Below are positions 44,067 to 52,630 of a stretch of 64,000 nucleotides of DNA, piece by piece. Source of the DNA: Cyclobacteriaceae bacterium (GTDB taxonomy: Bacteria > Bacteroidota > Bacteroidia > Cytophagales > Cyclobacteriaceae). The notes beneath the pieces were generated by a model that searched no databases, was not told where the DNA came from, and saw only the letters and a list, made by a program, of their open reading frames with translations. Location of the stretch: the NCBI GenBank assembly GCA_016787755.1, contig JAEUUA010000013.1, positions 372,001 through 436,000 of the forward strand, written 5' to 3'. The first letter of the stretch is position 1. Every line of letters starts with the position of its first letter. The translations under genes and the position numbers were made by a program.

Positions 44067-44483
44067 TCATTCCAAAAAGCGTGACCTTAATTCAGGGGTG
44101 GGAATCATGCACGTATCTTTTTTCCCGAACCAGCGATAGCGATTTTTAGCAATCCAATCATACATACCATTCCGAATAACTCTGGGAACTATTTTAAATA
44201 GATACAATACAGGCCACAAACCACTCAGCTCCCTTGCGATTTCTAAAGCCGCGTTACTCTTTTGAAAGAGTTTTTGATTCTTAATTAACAGAACACTGCT
44301 CAATTCTCCTTCTGGGAATTCAAACTCATTCAACAACTTCATCCCAAGTTCGGATTGAAGCGAGGCAAACCTAAATTTCGAATGTGGATCTCGTTTGATT
44401 ATGAAAAGTACAGACCCATTGCATAGGTTGCACATACCATCAAAAAGAATAGTGGGTTGACTTAGCGAATGAGCTGCACCCAT
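44067..44483 (-). CDS. DCC-family thiol-disulfide oxidoreductase-like protein
   Basis: 138 residues with the DCC signature near the N-terminus: I-L-F-D-G-M-C-N-L-C-N-G (Cys at about 18 and 21), a thioredoxin-like C-x-x-C variant. The C-terminal half has the family pattern R-V-I-R-N-G-M-Y-D-W-I-A-K-N-R-Y-R-W-F-G-K. Family members are presumed redox proteins but have no proven role. The start overlaps the end of the gliding-type surface protein gene by 22 nt, so it is translated with it. Confidence 0.88.
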   Translation of the reverse strand: MGAAHSLSQPTILFDGMCNLCNGSVLFIIKRDPHSKFRFASLQSELGMKLLNEFEFPEGELSSVLLIKNQKLFQKSNAALEIARELSGLWPVLYLFKIVPRVIRNGMYDWIAKNRYRWFGKKDTCMIPTPELRSRFLE

Positions 44484-47380
44484 CCCTTTATAATTTGCTT
44501 TTGGTTTTTAGGATCCACTACATCAAATGTTACTTCGGCACTATAGTAATATATTCCTGAGGCAAGCTCCTTACCATTATCATCACGTCCATCCCAATCA
44601 ATAAAGATTGACCGTTCGCTGCCAGATTGGTAGTTATACACATCTTTTCCCCACCGATTGTAAACCGTGAAGTCAATCTTTAGAACAAACCGAGCACATC
44701 GGGTTCGCAAGTTAACTAAGTCCTGACCACAAGGCGCTACTCCCCCTTCACCTATCTGATTGCCAATCCGATCGCTGAACGCACTAAATAAATCATTGCA
44801 CTTGTCTCCATTTGGGGTGAAAACATTTGGCAATTCATAATATGGACAATTGTCAAAGCAGAAAACTTCACTATAGTTGCTAAAATTACCGGCACGATCA
44901 ACAGCCCGAATCTTATAGCATGCCGCAAAGGATGGTAAATTGATGTCCACATAAAATGTATCGAGTACGGTGGCTTGCAGTAAAAACTCTTCATCATTGG
45001 CTCGATTTGCTTTATATATTTCATACTTGCGGATATCATCTCGGCAAGCGAGATCGGGGGGTCGATTCCACGTTACCGTGTTACTATAAGAATTGAGCCC
45101 ACAAGAGGAAGTTTGCAGGTATTCTTTGCAGTCTCGGGCGATAATAGAAAGTTCAGGCGTGCAAGGAGGATTATCATCGTTGGGCTGGGCACACGTAATC
45201 TGTGAATAATTTATTAAAGGTTCCTCTACATTAGGATTTCCATAAGCTCCCCGCGTCATAACCCGATAGCAATACAGCTCATTTTCTTTAAGCGGAGTAT
45301 TCAAATACTGTCCTGAGTCTATGTAATTAAAACGAAACTGATTTACATCAACACTATCAATCAAGACAAGTGAAGATTCACTTGCATTAGCAGGCCCTCT
45401 GTAAATTAAATGTTTGGGGTAATCCTGAGTTTGATTGCTCCACGGCACATCCGCATTCCACGATAAGGCAATGCGCAAAAACTGCGGGGAGGGTTCTAAC
45501 CGAACGGTTGATGCCGTTGGCGAAATATCTACGCGTGTCCCGTTACTGGCAAAAGCAGTAACCCGATAATTATAAACAATATCCCGAGTGTTAAGACCGG
45601 AATCCGTAAACACTGTGTCTGCTCTTTTACCGGGAAAAGCCGGTGTGAGCCCTATATCTCCAGAAAAACCTTCGGCCCGATGAACTTCATATGTATAGGG
45701 CGGAGGAAATTGGCCAGGATTGGCATCGAAAGGGGGCGTCCATCGAACCGTAACCTGGCCATTATTATCACTTTTACCAAGAGTAACGGTACTTGTAACA
45801 TCAACTGTGACGTTGGTTATTACTGGCGCATCTGCTAAAATGGGAGGCAAACAAATTTCTTGCGATACATAACTCTCGCCACCACCCGGTTGTGGAAATA
45901 TAGCTACTAAGCGATAGCAATACTGGGCACCCACCGCTAAGCCTTTTCCGTTATTTGTATCTGTAAACCCTGTTGTATTTATCGCTACTTGCGTAATTAA
46001 TGAGTAACCCAGAAAATCAGGCATACCTGTTACACATTCGGGCGGGGTATAATTAAATTGATCAACCCTTCGCCAAACCTGCATGGTCACTGCATTTGCT
46101 TTGCACGCATAGTCATCCCATGTTAATGCTACTGACCGAGTACCTAAATTAACTTGAGGAGGCTGCCAAACAGGGGGCGGCCCAACTACCCTTATATTCC
46201 AAGTTTTAAATTGAACCAACGTGGGCCCATTTTTAGACTTATCACTTATTTTAAAGACGACCTGATAGGGTTGATCTTTTACATGATTGCATGTAGTATT
46301 CCACGCTAGTGTTAGTTTAGCTTTTTGCCCGGGCGCAGTTTTTTGAAACCTAACAGGATTTGGGGTAAAAGTTGCAGGCGATGGATTTACGCTAAATATT
46401 TGAGAGAAGGCTTCAATCTTGACACTATCGTAGTCAGGATCAAAACCAAAAACATCGATAGAAATAGACTCACCGGCCACCACACAAACATCTGGTGGTA
46501 CTTCTAACTCGGGCCTTAGATTTATGCAATCCTCAATAATGATTTGCATGTCTCTTATTACATACCCAATCTGAATCCAATTATTCCCAATTTTACGCCA
46601 CTCTTTAATAACAAAAGCAATGTTGTATTCACCCGGTGCACCGGGTGAATCCCAAAGTAAAGTACCTGTAGTTGGGTTTATCTTAAAGTCAGGTCTTCGC
46701 AGCCCGTCTTCACTCGCAGTCTCGTAATTAATACCTGCACCCGTATAAAATTTCTGATTGTTTGGATCTAAATAACCAAACACGTTTGTATCTTTTTCTC
46801 TTTTAGGAATGGTTAGTTCAAAGGAGATACTATCCCCATCTGGATCATACGCTCCTGGATTGTGATAAAATGCAGCGCCTGTGCAACCCTTATCAATGGG
46901 TGGAACAAGTAATCTTGGAGTATTGCTGCAGCCTAAGAAGGGATCAATAGTGATGGAAGTCTCAATGAAGAAGGTCGTCTCCACCGAATTATTCATATTC
47001 AATACGCCTGCATTTCTATTGGCTTCCAGGTAACTTATTTTATATCGTCCCGGGCCTCCATATGTGTGATCAATGGAAAAAACAACAAGACCTACCTCAA
47101 GCCCAAGATCAGGTCGTTGAGTGTTTTCAATCTCGGGTGTAACAAAAGGTTTACTTCCATCTCCAAAATCTAAAATACCTCCCCCAAACCGAATCGGTGA
47201 ACCTGTGTCTGTATAGATTGTTAAAGTGATTTTGAATGTAAGGTCTGTACAACTTGCCCGATCAAGTGTTATCTCTCCCGCCCGGAGGTGAGTAGCTACC
47301 GCACTCATCTGGCCTGCTGCCATGATAACAACTGCACCAATCGTTTTCCAAAACCAAGAAATCAAACTTTTATTCCGCAT
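44462..47380 (-). CDS. Secreted surface protein with gliding-motility/type IX secretion C-terminal domain
   Basis: About 972 residues from the ATG at 47380 (a TTG at 47398 is also open). Signal peptide to about A-V-A-T (residue 30), then the typical start H-L-R-A-G-E-I-T-L. The body contains Ig-like/fibronectin type III-like beta domains (V-A-L-T-W-D-D-Y; V-T-V-R-W-T-P-P). The last 100 residues are the CHU_C/gliding-associated domain: N-V-F-T-P-N-G-D-K-C-N-D and Y-N-R-W-G-K-D-V-Y, then W-D-G-R-D-D-N-G-K-E-L-A-S-G-I-Y-Y-Y. That domain directs export through the type IX system and cell-surface attachment. Likely an adhesin or structural surface protein. Confidence 0.92.
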   Translation of the reverse strand: MRNKSLISWFWKTIGAVVIMAAGQMSAVATHLRAGEITLDRASCTDLTFKITLTIYTDTGSPIRFGGGILDFGDGSKPFVTPEIENTQRPDLGLEVGLVVFSIDHTYGGPGRYKISYLEANRNAGVLNMNNSVETTFFIETSITIDPFLGCSNTPRLLVPPIDKGCTGAAFYHNPGAYDPDGDSISFELTIPKREKDTNVFGYLDPNNQKFYTGAGINYETASEDGLRRPDFKINPTTGTLLWDSPGAPGEYNIAFVIKEWRKIGNNWIQIGYVIRDMQIIIEDCINLRPELEVPPDVCVVAGESISIDVFGFDPDYDSVKIEAFSQIFSVNPSPATFTPNPVRFQKTAPGQKAKLTLAWNTTCNHVKDQPYQVVFKISDKSKNGPTLVQFKTWNIRVVGPPPVWQPPQVNLGTRSVALTWDDYACKANAVTMQVWRRVDQFNYTPPECVTGMPDFLGYSLITQVAINTTGFTDTNNGKGLAVGAQYCYRLVAIFPQPGGGESYVSQEICLPPILADAPVITNVTVDVTSTVTLGKSDNNGQVTVRWTPPFDANPGQFPPPYTYEVHRAEGFSGDIGLTPAFPGKRADTVFTDSGLNTRDIVYNYRVTAFASNGTRVDISPTASTVRLEPSPQFLRIALSWNADVPWSNQTQDYPKHLIYRGPANASESSLVLIDSVDVNQFRFNYIDSGQYLNTPLKENELYCYRVMTRGAYGNPNVEEPLINYSQITCAQPNDDNPPCTPELSIIARDCKEYLQTSSCGLNSYSNTVTWNRPPDLACRDDIRKYEIYKANRANDEEFLLQATVLDTFYVDINLPSFAACYKIRAVDRAGNFSNYSEVFCFDNCPYYELPNVFTPNGDKCNDLFSAFSDRIGNQIGEGGVAPCGQDLVNLRTRCARFVLKIDFTVYNRWGKDVYNYQSGSERSIFIDWDGRDDNGKELASGIYYYSAEVTFDVVDPKNQKQIIKGWVQLIR

Positions 47381-47573
47381 GCTATTCAGTCTTCGCAAAT
47401 TTACAACACCAAAAAATGAGATTAGGTTACAAGTAACAACAAATACTAATTCTTAAAAACTCTTTTTCAACTCTACAACGCACGATTTCAAGAAATATTT
47501 AGTCGGAGTTAACAAATCGATAAACCAACAAACGATTGGGTTAAATTATCCTAAATTTAGGAATTAAGTAATT

Positions 47574-47816
47574 ATGAGAGTAGTAAGAGAAATTCCCCAC
47601 CCGCAGGTTAAAATAACCATTTTTCATTGGAATAACCGATATCTTTTAAAGTTGGAAGCGGGGGCCTTTGAGCAGACTTACAAAATAAGTGAGTTCGATA
47701 TCACCTCTGAAGAGGATGTTATTGCACTGCTGGATGATACTTTTATGGTTCAGGCACTTGCCCGGTTTAACGAAATGGCTGAAAGTTTAACAGATGCAGT
47801 CAAAAGGAACGGATAA
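47574..47816 (+). CDS. Conserved small hypothetical protein
   Basis: 80 residues, family not named. No signal or membrane segment. The sequence predicts a strand-rich N-terminal half (V-K-I-T-I-F-H-W-N-N-R-Y-L-L-K-L-E-A-G) and a helical C-terminal half (L-A-R-F-N-E-M-A-E-S-L-T-D-A-V). It stands 64 nt before the PlsB-like acyltransferase gene on the same strand. The perfect 12-bp palindrome CCTAAATTTAGG at 47550-47561, just upstream, includes a sequence near the -7 consensus. Confidence 0.7.
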   Translation: MRVVREIPHPQVKITIFHWNNRYLLKLEAGAFEQTYKISEFDITSEEDVIALLDDTFMVQALARFNEMAESLTDAVKRNG

Positions 47817-47880
47817 TTTCATTTTTGTGTTTGAGCGCTCACCGATTAACTTTGGCGTCTTGCGTTGGATTTAATGGAAG

Positions 47881-49578
47881 ATGGAAATACTGGAAGAAAA
47901 GAAAAATAAGAACAGACGATACAAACCAATTCTGGATGGCATCCCGGATTGGCCTGTGTATCGGTTAAGCAAAAATCGAAAAGAATTTATTGAAGAAGTA
48001 GCAGCTAAATCCATTGAGAGGATTAAACAATTGCGTCCCAATACAAAGCAATTGATAAGTGATTTAGAGGCAACTGCCTACCGTGAGCAAAACAGAATTA
48101 AGCGCAACCGCTGGCGGGTTGATCCAAAAGATGATCAAAAATTTTGGTCAAAAGTTAAAAGTGAGTTAGTAGAATTAAGCTCCAAAAACACCAATGAAAT
48201 TGATGGTATTGTTGATGACATTCTGGAGCGAATTGTGCAGCGATACGCAGATGAAATTGCCGGAAATTTTAAGCCTAACTCCTACCGTGTTACCCGCGAA
48301 TTAATAAAATTTTGGTTTCAGCGTTTATTGAATGGAGCCCGGGTAAAAAAGTTTGGTGCCTTCTTTCGCAATCAATATACCCTTCGCGATAAAATTCAAA
48401 TTGTTGGTAAGGTAAAAATGTTGCGCACGTTAGCTAAGCAAGGCACAGTTGTAATGGTGCCAACTCACTTTAGTAATTTGGATTCAATTTTAATCGGTTG
48501 GGTAATCCATTCTTGTGGCCTACCGGCTTTTATTTATGGAGCCGGTCTTAATCTCTTCAATATTAAAATTTTTGCTTACTTCATGAATAGCCTGGGGGCT
48601 TATAAAGTAGATAGAAGAAAGAAAAACCTTCCCTACCTCGAAACATTAAAGATGTATTCGAGCCTAGCCATTCAAAAAGGAGCCCATAGCTTATTCTTTC
48701 CAGGTGGAACACGGTCGCGTTCCGGTTTAATTGAAAAACAATTAAAACTAGGATTATTAAGTACGGCCATTGAGGCACAGCGTAATCTTTATCTGGAAAG
48801 CACCGGGGGAGAACCGGTTCGTAAAATTTTTATTGTACCCGTAACGCTCAACTATAATTTCGTATTGGAAGCTCCTGACTTAATTGAAGATTATCTGCAT
48901 GTAAAGGGTCAGGATAAATATTTTCCTGAACAGGATAAATATGGAAGTGTTCAGCTACTTCGTTTTCTTTTTAAGTTTTTTACTAAAGGATCCAATATTT
49001 CAGTTTCGATTGGGACGGGATTAGATGTACTTGGAAATTATGTAGATGATGCTGGTAACAGCCTTGATAATCAAGGGCGCGTTATTGAAACAAAAGACTA
49101 TTTCGTCTCAAACAGTCATATTACCGATGATAAGCAACGGGAAGACGAGTACACGCGCATGCTCAGCAATCGCATTGTCACCGAGTACCATCGCATTAAC
49201 CGGGTATTTGCCAGTCATGTGGCTGCCTATGTCGCATTCGAAATTTGGCAAAAGAAATTTCCCATGCTCGATCTTTTCAGTTTGCTCCGCTTACCGGAAG
49301 AAGATCTTGAAATTGAGTATACCGAATTTCGCGAAACATTTAAGCGCGTGCGCAAGCGCATCTACGAATTAAAAGATGAAGGAAAGGTTCGACATGCTAC
49401 TCATTTGAAGGGAAAAGCTGATGCCGTGATTAAATTAGGAGTTGAAAATGTAGGCATCTTTCATCTTAAGCGACCCCTTCTTATCAATAAAAAGGGGAAC
49501 ATAATCACCCACGACCTTACTGTACTTTATTATTACCATAATCGACTGGTTGGCTATGACCTTGAGCAGTATATCTGA
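47881..49578 (+). CDS. PlsB-like glycerol-3-phosphate/1-acylglycerol-3-phosphate acyltransferase
   Basis: 565 residues, intermediate between short PlsC (about 240) and E. coli PlsB (about 800). The acyltransferase core has HX4D in P-T-H-F-S-N-L-D-S (about residues 198-203), the glycerol-phosphate site F-F-P-G-G-T-R-S-R-S-G (about 279-289) and I-F-I-V-P-V-T-L-N-Y (about 318). A basic N-terminal domain of about 130 residues precedes it. The next gene, gpsA, overlaps its 3' end by 23 nt and makes glycerol 3-phosphate, favouring acylation of that substrate as the first step of phospholipid synthesis. Confidence 0.87.
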   Translation: MEILEEKKNKNRRYKPILDGIPDWPVYRLSKNRKEFIEEVAAKSIERIKQLRPNTKQLISDLEATAYREQNRIKRNRWRVDPKDDQKFWSKVKSELVELSSKNTNEIDGIVDDILERIVQRYADEIAGNFKPNSYRVTRELIKFWFQRLLNGARVKKFGAFFRNQYTLRDKIQIVGKVKMLRTLAKQGTVVMVPTHFSNLDSILIGWVIHSCGLPAFIYGAGLNLFNIKIFAYFMNSLGAYKVDRRKKNLPYLETLKMYSSLAIQKGAHSLFFPGGTRSRSGLIEKQLKLGLLSTAIEAQRNLYLESTGGEPVRKIFIVPVTLNYNFVLEAPDLIEDYLHVKGQDKYFPEQDKYGSVQLLRFLFKFFTKGSNISVSIGTGLDVLGNYVDDAGNSLDNQGRVIETKDYFVSNSHITDDKQREDEYTRMLSNRIVTEYHRINRVFASHVAAYVAFEIWQKKFPMLDLFSLLRLPEEDLEIEYTEFRETFKRVRKRIYELKDEGKVRHATHLKGKADAVIKLGVENVGIFHLKRPLLINKKGNIITHDLTVLYYYHNRLVGYDLEQYI

Positions 49579-50611
49579 CAAACCTGTTGGAGTAATTGGA
49601 GCTGGTAATTTCGGAACTGTGATTGCTAATATCCTGGCCATCAACCGCAAGGTTTTGCTTTATGCCCGCAATGAACAGGTGGTTGCTTCCATGCGTGCAA
49701 GTCGCCAGCATAAAGGGTATCCGCTTCACCCGCAGGTTGAACCTACGCATGATATGGCGCAGCTTGCTTCGCATTGTGATGTTATCTTTCCCATAGTACC
49801 TTCTGCGCACTTTCGCGCCATGATGAAACAACTGTCGCCTTATTTGCATCCGTATCATATCCTAATCCATGGCACAAAGGGTTTTGATATCTCGCTGCCC
49901 GAAGGGCAAACGACAGAAAGCATAGCTAAACTAACTCGAACTCAAGTGAAAACGATGAGTGAGGTGATACAGGAAGAAAGCGTTGTAGTGCGTGTAGGGT
50001 GCCTTGCCGGTCCTAATCTTGCAAAAGAACTTGCGCAACGTCAGCCAGGAGCCACCGTAGTGGCAAGTCATTTTAACGAAGTAATTCAGATTGGTAAAAG
50101 AATGCTTCGTAACGACCGGTTTCAAGTTTACGAAAACAGTGACATTGTTGGGGTAGAAATAGCCGGTGTATTAAAAAACATTATCGCCATTGCATCAGGG
50201 GCACTTAGTGGTTTGGGCTATGGCGAAAATGCAAAAGGTTTGTTGGTCAGCCGTGGTGCAGTAGAAATGGTTTATCTCGGCCGCGCTTTGGGGGGTGATT
50301 TAAAAGCGTTTTTGGGTGTAGCAGGGATTGGCGATCTGGTTACTACTTGCAACAGTCCCATGAGTAGAAACTTTACCGTGGGGTACCGACTTGCCAAGGG
50401 TGAGAAACTCTCTGAAATTTTAGCCGATATGTCGGAAATTGCTGAAGGTATTAATACGGTTCGAATTGCTAAGAAGTGTGCCGATCATTATAAAGTTCGT
50501 GCCCTTATCACGGATCGATTGTACAAAGTGTTGTTTGAAGGAATGACGGTGGAAGAGGCGCTTGATTTTTTAATGCGCTATCCATTAAATGTGGATATTG
50601 ATTTTATCTAA
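49556..50611 (+). CDS. gpsA: NAD(P)H-dependent glycerol-3-phosphate dehydrogenase
   Basis: 351 residues from the ATG at 49556, inside the end of the acyltransferase gene. The N-terminal Rossmann motif is G-V-I-G-A-G-N-F-G-T. Family segments H-G-T-K-G-F, L-A-G-P-N-L-A-K-E-L and the catalytic Lys region V-L-K-N-I-I-A-I-A-S-G are present, with G-I-G-D-L-V-T-T-C in the helical C-terminal domain. It reduces dihydroxyacetone phosphate to sn-glycerol 3-phosphate. The overlap with the acyltransferase gene suggests coupled translation of consecutive pathway enzymes. Confidence 0.96.
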   Translation: MTLSSISDKPVGVIGAGNFGTVIANILAINRKVLLYARNEQVVASMRASRQHKGYPLHPQVEPTHDMAQLASHCDVIFPIVPSAHFRAMMKQLSPYLHPYHILIHGTKGFDISLPEGQTTESIAKLTRTQVKTMSEVIQEESVVVRVGCLAGPNLAKELAQRQPGATVVASHFNEVIQIGKRMLRNDRFQVYENSDIVGVEIAGVLKNIIAIASGALSGLGYGENAKGLLVSRGAVEMVYLGRALGGDLKAFLGVAGIGDLVTTCNSPMSRNFTVGYRLAKGEKLSEILADMSEIAEGINTVRIAKKCADHYKVRALITDRLYKVLFEGMTVEEALDFLMRYPLNVDIDFI

Positions 50612-50615
50612 ACGA

Positions 50616-51011
50616 TTAACCAATTGCGCGTTTAACTTTTTCAGCAATTGCTTTCATCGTGTCTGACTCAAGTTTCAATTTAGGTTTTGTGAAATTGATA
50701 TCGCTCATAGTGTTCATAGGTACTAAATGAACATGCGTATGGGGTACTTCCAGCCCGATCACTGCTACCCCAATTCTTTTGCAAGGAATAACCTTCTTCA
50801 ATGCTATGGCTACTTTTTTAGCAAACACCATCATGTTTGCTAAAGTGGCTTCATCCAAATCAAAAATGTAATCAATTTCTTTTTTAGGAACGATTAGGGT
50901 ATGGCCTGCTACTAATGGCATCACATCCAAAAAAGCAATGAACCATTCATCTTCGGCTACAATATAACCTGGAATTTCCCGATTAATGATTTTTGTAAAA
51001 ATGGATGACAT
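50616..51011 (-). CDS. HIT-family nucleotide-binding protein
   Basis: 131 residues, usual length. The histidine triad is H-T-H-V-H-L-V-P (about residues 94-98), preceded by I-I-N-R-E-I-P-G-Y-I-V-A-E-D and D-V-M-P-L-V-A-G-H-T-L-I-V-P-K-K. Such proteins hydrolyse AMP-lysine or similar adenylated compounds (HinT-like). It is 12 nt downstream of greA, a pairing that suggests one transcript. Confidence 0.93.
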   Translation of the reverse strand: MSSIFTKIINREIPGYIVAEDEWFIAFLDVMPLVAGHTLIVPKKEIDYIFDLDEATLANMMVFAKKVAIALKKVIPCKRIGVAVIGLEVPHTHVHLVPMNTMSDINFTKPKLKLESDTMKAIAEKVKRAIG

Positions 51012-51023
51012 GAAAATATAATT

Positions 51024-51500
51024 CTACGCGCCAATATTCAAAATTTCGAATTCCATTTCGCCCGCTGGAGTTTTTATCACTACCGTATCCCCTTTCTTCT
51101 TTCCCAACAATCCTTTACCAATGGGTGATTGTGTTGAAATTTTTCCGGCCTTCAAATCAGCTTCTTCTTCTGACACCAGCATGTATGTCATCGAAGCTCT
51201 GTTTTTTTTATTTTTAATAGTTACTTTAGATAAAATCGATACGGAAGAAGTATCCACGTTGGTCTCGTCAAGCAACCGAGCACCGCTCAATGTGTTTTCT
51301 AATTGGGCAATCTTAGCTTCTAAATGTCCCTGAGCATCTTTAGCTGCATCATACTCTGCATTTTCACTTAGGTCGCCTTTATCACGCGCCTCAGCGATTT
51401 GCTTAGCAATGTCGGATCGCCCTTTCGATTTAAGGGTAGCTAACTCATTAGTAAGTCGATCCAAGCCTTCCTTTGTATAATAAGAAATTTTCGCACTCAT
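51024..51500 (-). CDS. greA: Transcription elongation factor GreA
   Basis: 158 residues, exact family size. The N-terminal coiled coil (about 1-75) contains the tip acidic residues in D-L-S-E-N-A-E-Y-D-A-A-K-D, which reach into the RNA polymerase active site to promote cleavage of backtracked RNA. The C-terminal FKBP-like domain includes S-P-I-G-K-G-L-L-G-K-K-K-G-D. Intact. Confidence 0.97.
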   Translation of the reverse strand: MSAKISYYTKEGLDRLTNELATLKSKGRSDIAKQIAEARDKGDLSENAEYDAAKDAQGHLEAKIAQLENTLSGARLLDETNVDTSSVSILSKVTIKNKKNRASMTYMLVSEEEADLKAGKISTQSPIGKGLLGKKKGDTVVIKTPAGEMEFEILNIGA

Positions 51501-51554
51501 ATTAAATTTTCGTTAATAGACACCTCATTCATTCTCCTTAATTCAATTGGAGGT

Positions 51555-51594
51555 AAAAAAAGAAACAACGGCTTCTGGAGTGAAGCCGTTGTTT
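51555..51594 (-). terminator. Rho-independent terminator after the pentapeptide-repeat gene
   Basis: AAACAACGGCTTC (51563-51575) and GAAGCCGTTGTTT (51582-51594) form a perfect 13-bp stem with a TGGAGT loop; on the minus strand a T-run follows. It isolates greA from upstream transcription. Confidence 0.92.
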
Positions 51595-51637
51595 TAAATT
51601 CAACACAAAACTAATTTTTTAATTTAGCAAAACAAAA

Positions 51638-52483
51638 TTAAGCACCCACCAACTCGGGGATGATGGTTTTCACTTCTTCCAATAGTTCATCATCAAATTT
51701 TGCCAGATATAAGGTTTTAGCTTTTGTCAACTGCTCAAGGGTCAGCCCTTTTGCTCCCCGTAGATCAGCTTTATATAAACTTGCATTTTCAAAATCAGCA
51801 CCCATTAGATAGCTACCCGATAAATTGGCCTCCATTAAAAAAGCATTTTTAAAATTAGTCTTTATCAAAAAAGCTCCTTGAAATTGAGATTTAATCAAAA
51901 ATGCATCCTTGAAATTGGCCCCACTCGCATATGCTCCTTTCAAAAAGGCTTGATTCAAATTTGAGTTTTCAAAATTGGTTTGGTTCAATCTCGTGTTTTC
52001 CAAATTAGTTTCTATCAGTGACGAGTTTGAGAAATTTGCCGAGTTCATATTTGAACCCGCTAGGTTTACGTAATTTAAGTTGGTACGTGATAAATAACAA
52101 TTTACCAGATTAATATCATGAATTTTATTCCGGTTTAATCGTTTGATATTACCTACTGTTCTGAAAGCCGCTTCATCCGATTCCCACAAACGAAAGTCAT
52201 CAATTTCATCACGATAAAATCGGATTCGTTGACGAGTTTCACCGTTTTGATTCAACCAAACCAGCAAAATACCAATGATGGCAATATCGAAAATCATTCC
52301 ATGCGCCTCCGCTAAAATTTGCGGCCAGAAATTTTCAAAATCGTTGAGGTAATATTTAAAACTGAAAGAAAGAACCAGCAAAGCGATAATCGCCAATACG
52401 ATGGCCGAAGTTAGCAAAGGCTTCTCAACAATAATGTTGAATTGATCCCGAATCTTACTAAATATTTTCTTGTAACGGGCCAT
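51638..52483 (-). CDS. Membrane-anchored pentapeptide-repeat protein
   Basis: 281 residues. Two hydrophobic helices at about 24-44 and 58-80, then a linker. About 20 pentapeptide units of the A(D/N)LxX type run from about 125 to 250 (A-N-F-S-N, T-N-F-E-N, A-F-L-I-K, A-N-L-S-G, A-D-F-E-N), folding into a right-handed quadrilateral beta-helix. The C-terminal helix (L-T-L-E-Q-L-T-K-A-K-T-L) is a common cap. The role of membrane-bound members is unknown. Single-gene transcript with a strong terminator. Confidence 0.9.
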   Translation of the reverse strand: MARYKKIFSKIRDQFNIIVEKPLLTSAIVLAIIALLVLSFSFKYYLNDFENFWPQILAEAHGMIFDIAIIGILLVWLNQNGETRQRIRFYRDEIDDFRLWESDEAAFRTVGNIKRLNRNKIHDINLVNCYLSRTNLNYVNLAGSNMNSANFSNSSLIETNLENTRLNQTNFENSNLNQAFLKGAYASGANFKDAFLIKSQFQGAFLIKTNFKNAFLMEANLSGSYLMGADFENASLYKADLRGAKGLTLEQLTKAKTLYLAKFDDELLEEVKTIIPELVGA

Positions 52484-52630
52484 ATTCTTGCCTGCCTAAA
52501 CCATAAAATTACGCTCTAAAAAACTCAAAGCCACTATCAAATAAAATCAAAATTTCATTAATGACAGCATTAAATAAGTTATAGATTTAACGGAATCATA
52601 CTTACGTATCAGACTAGTCACTATTCAAAT

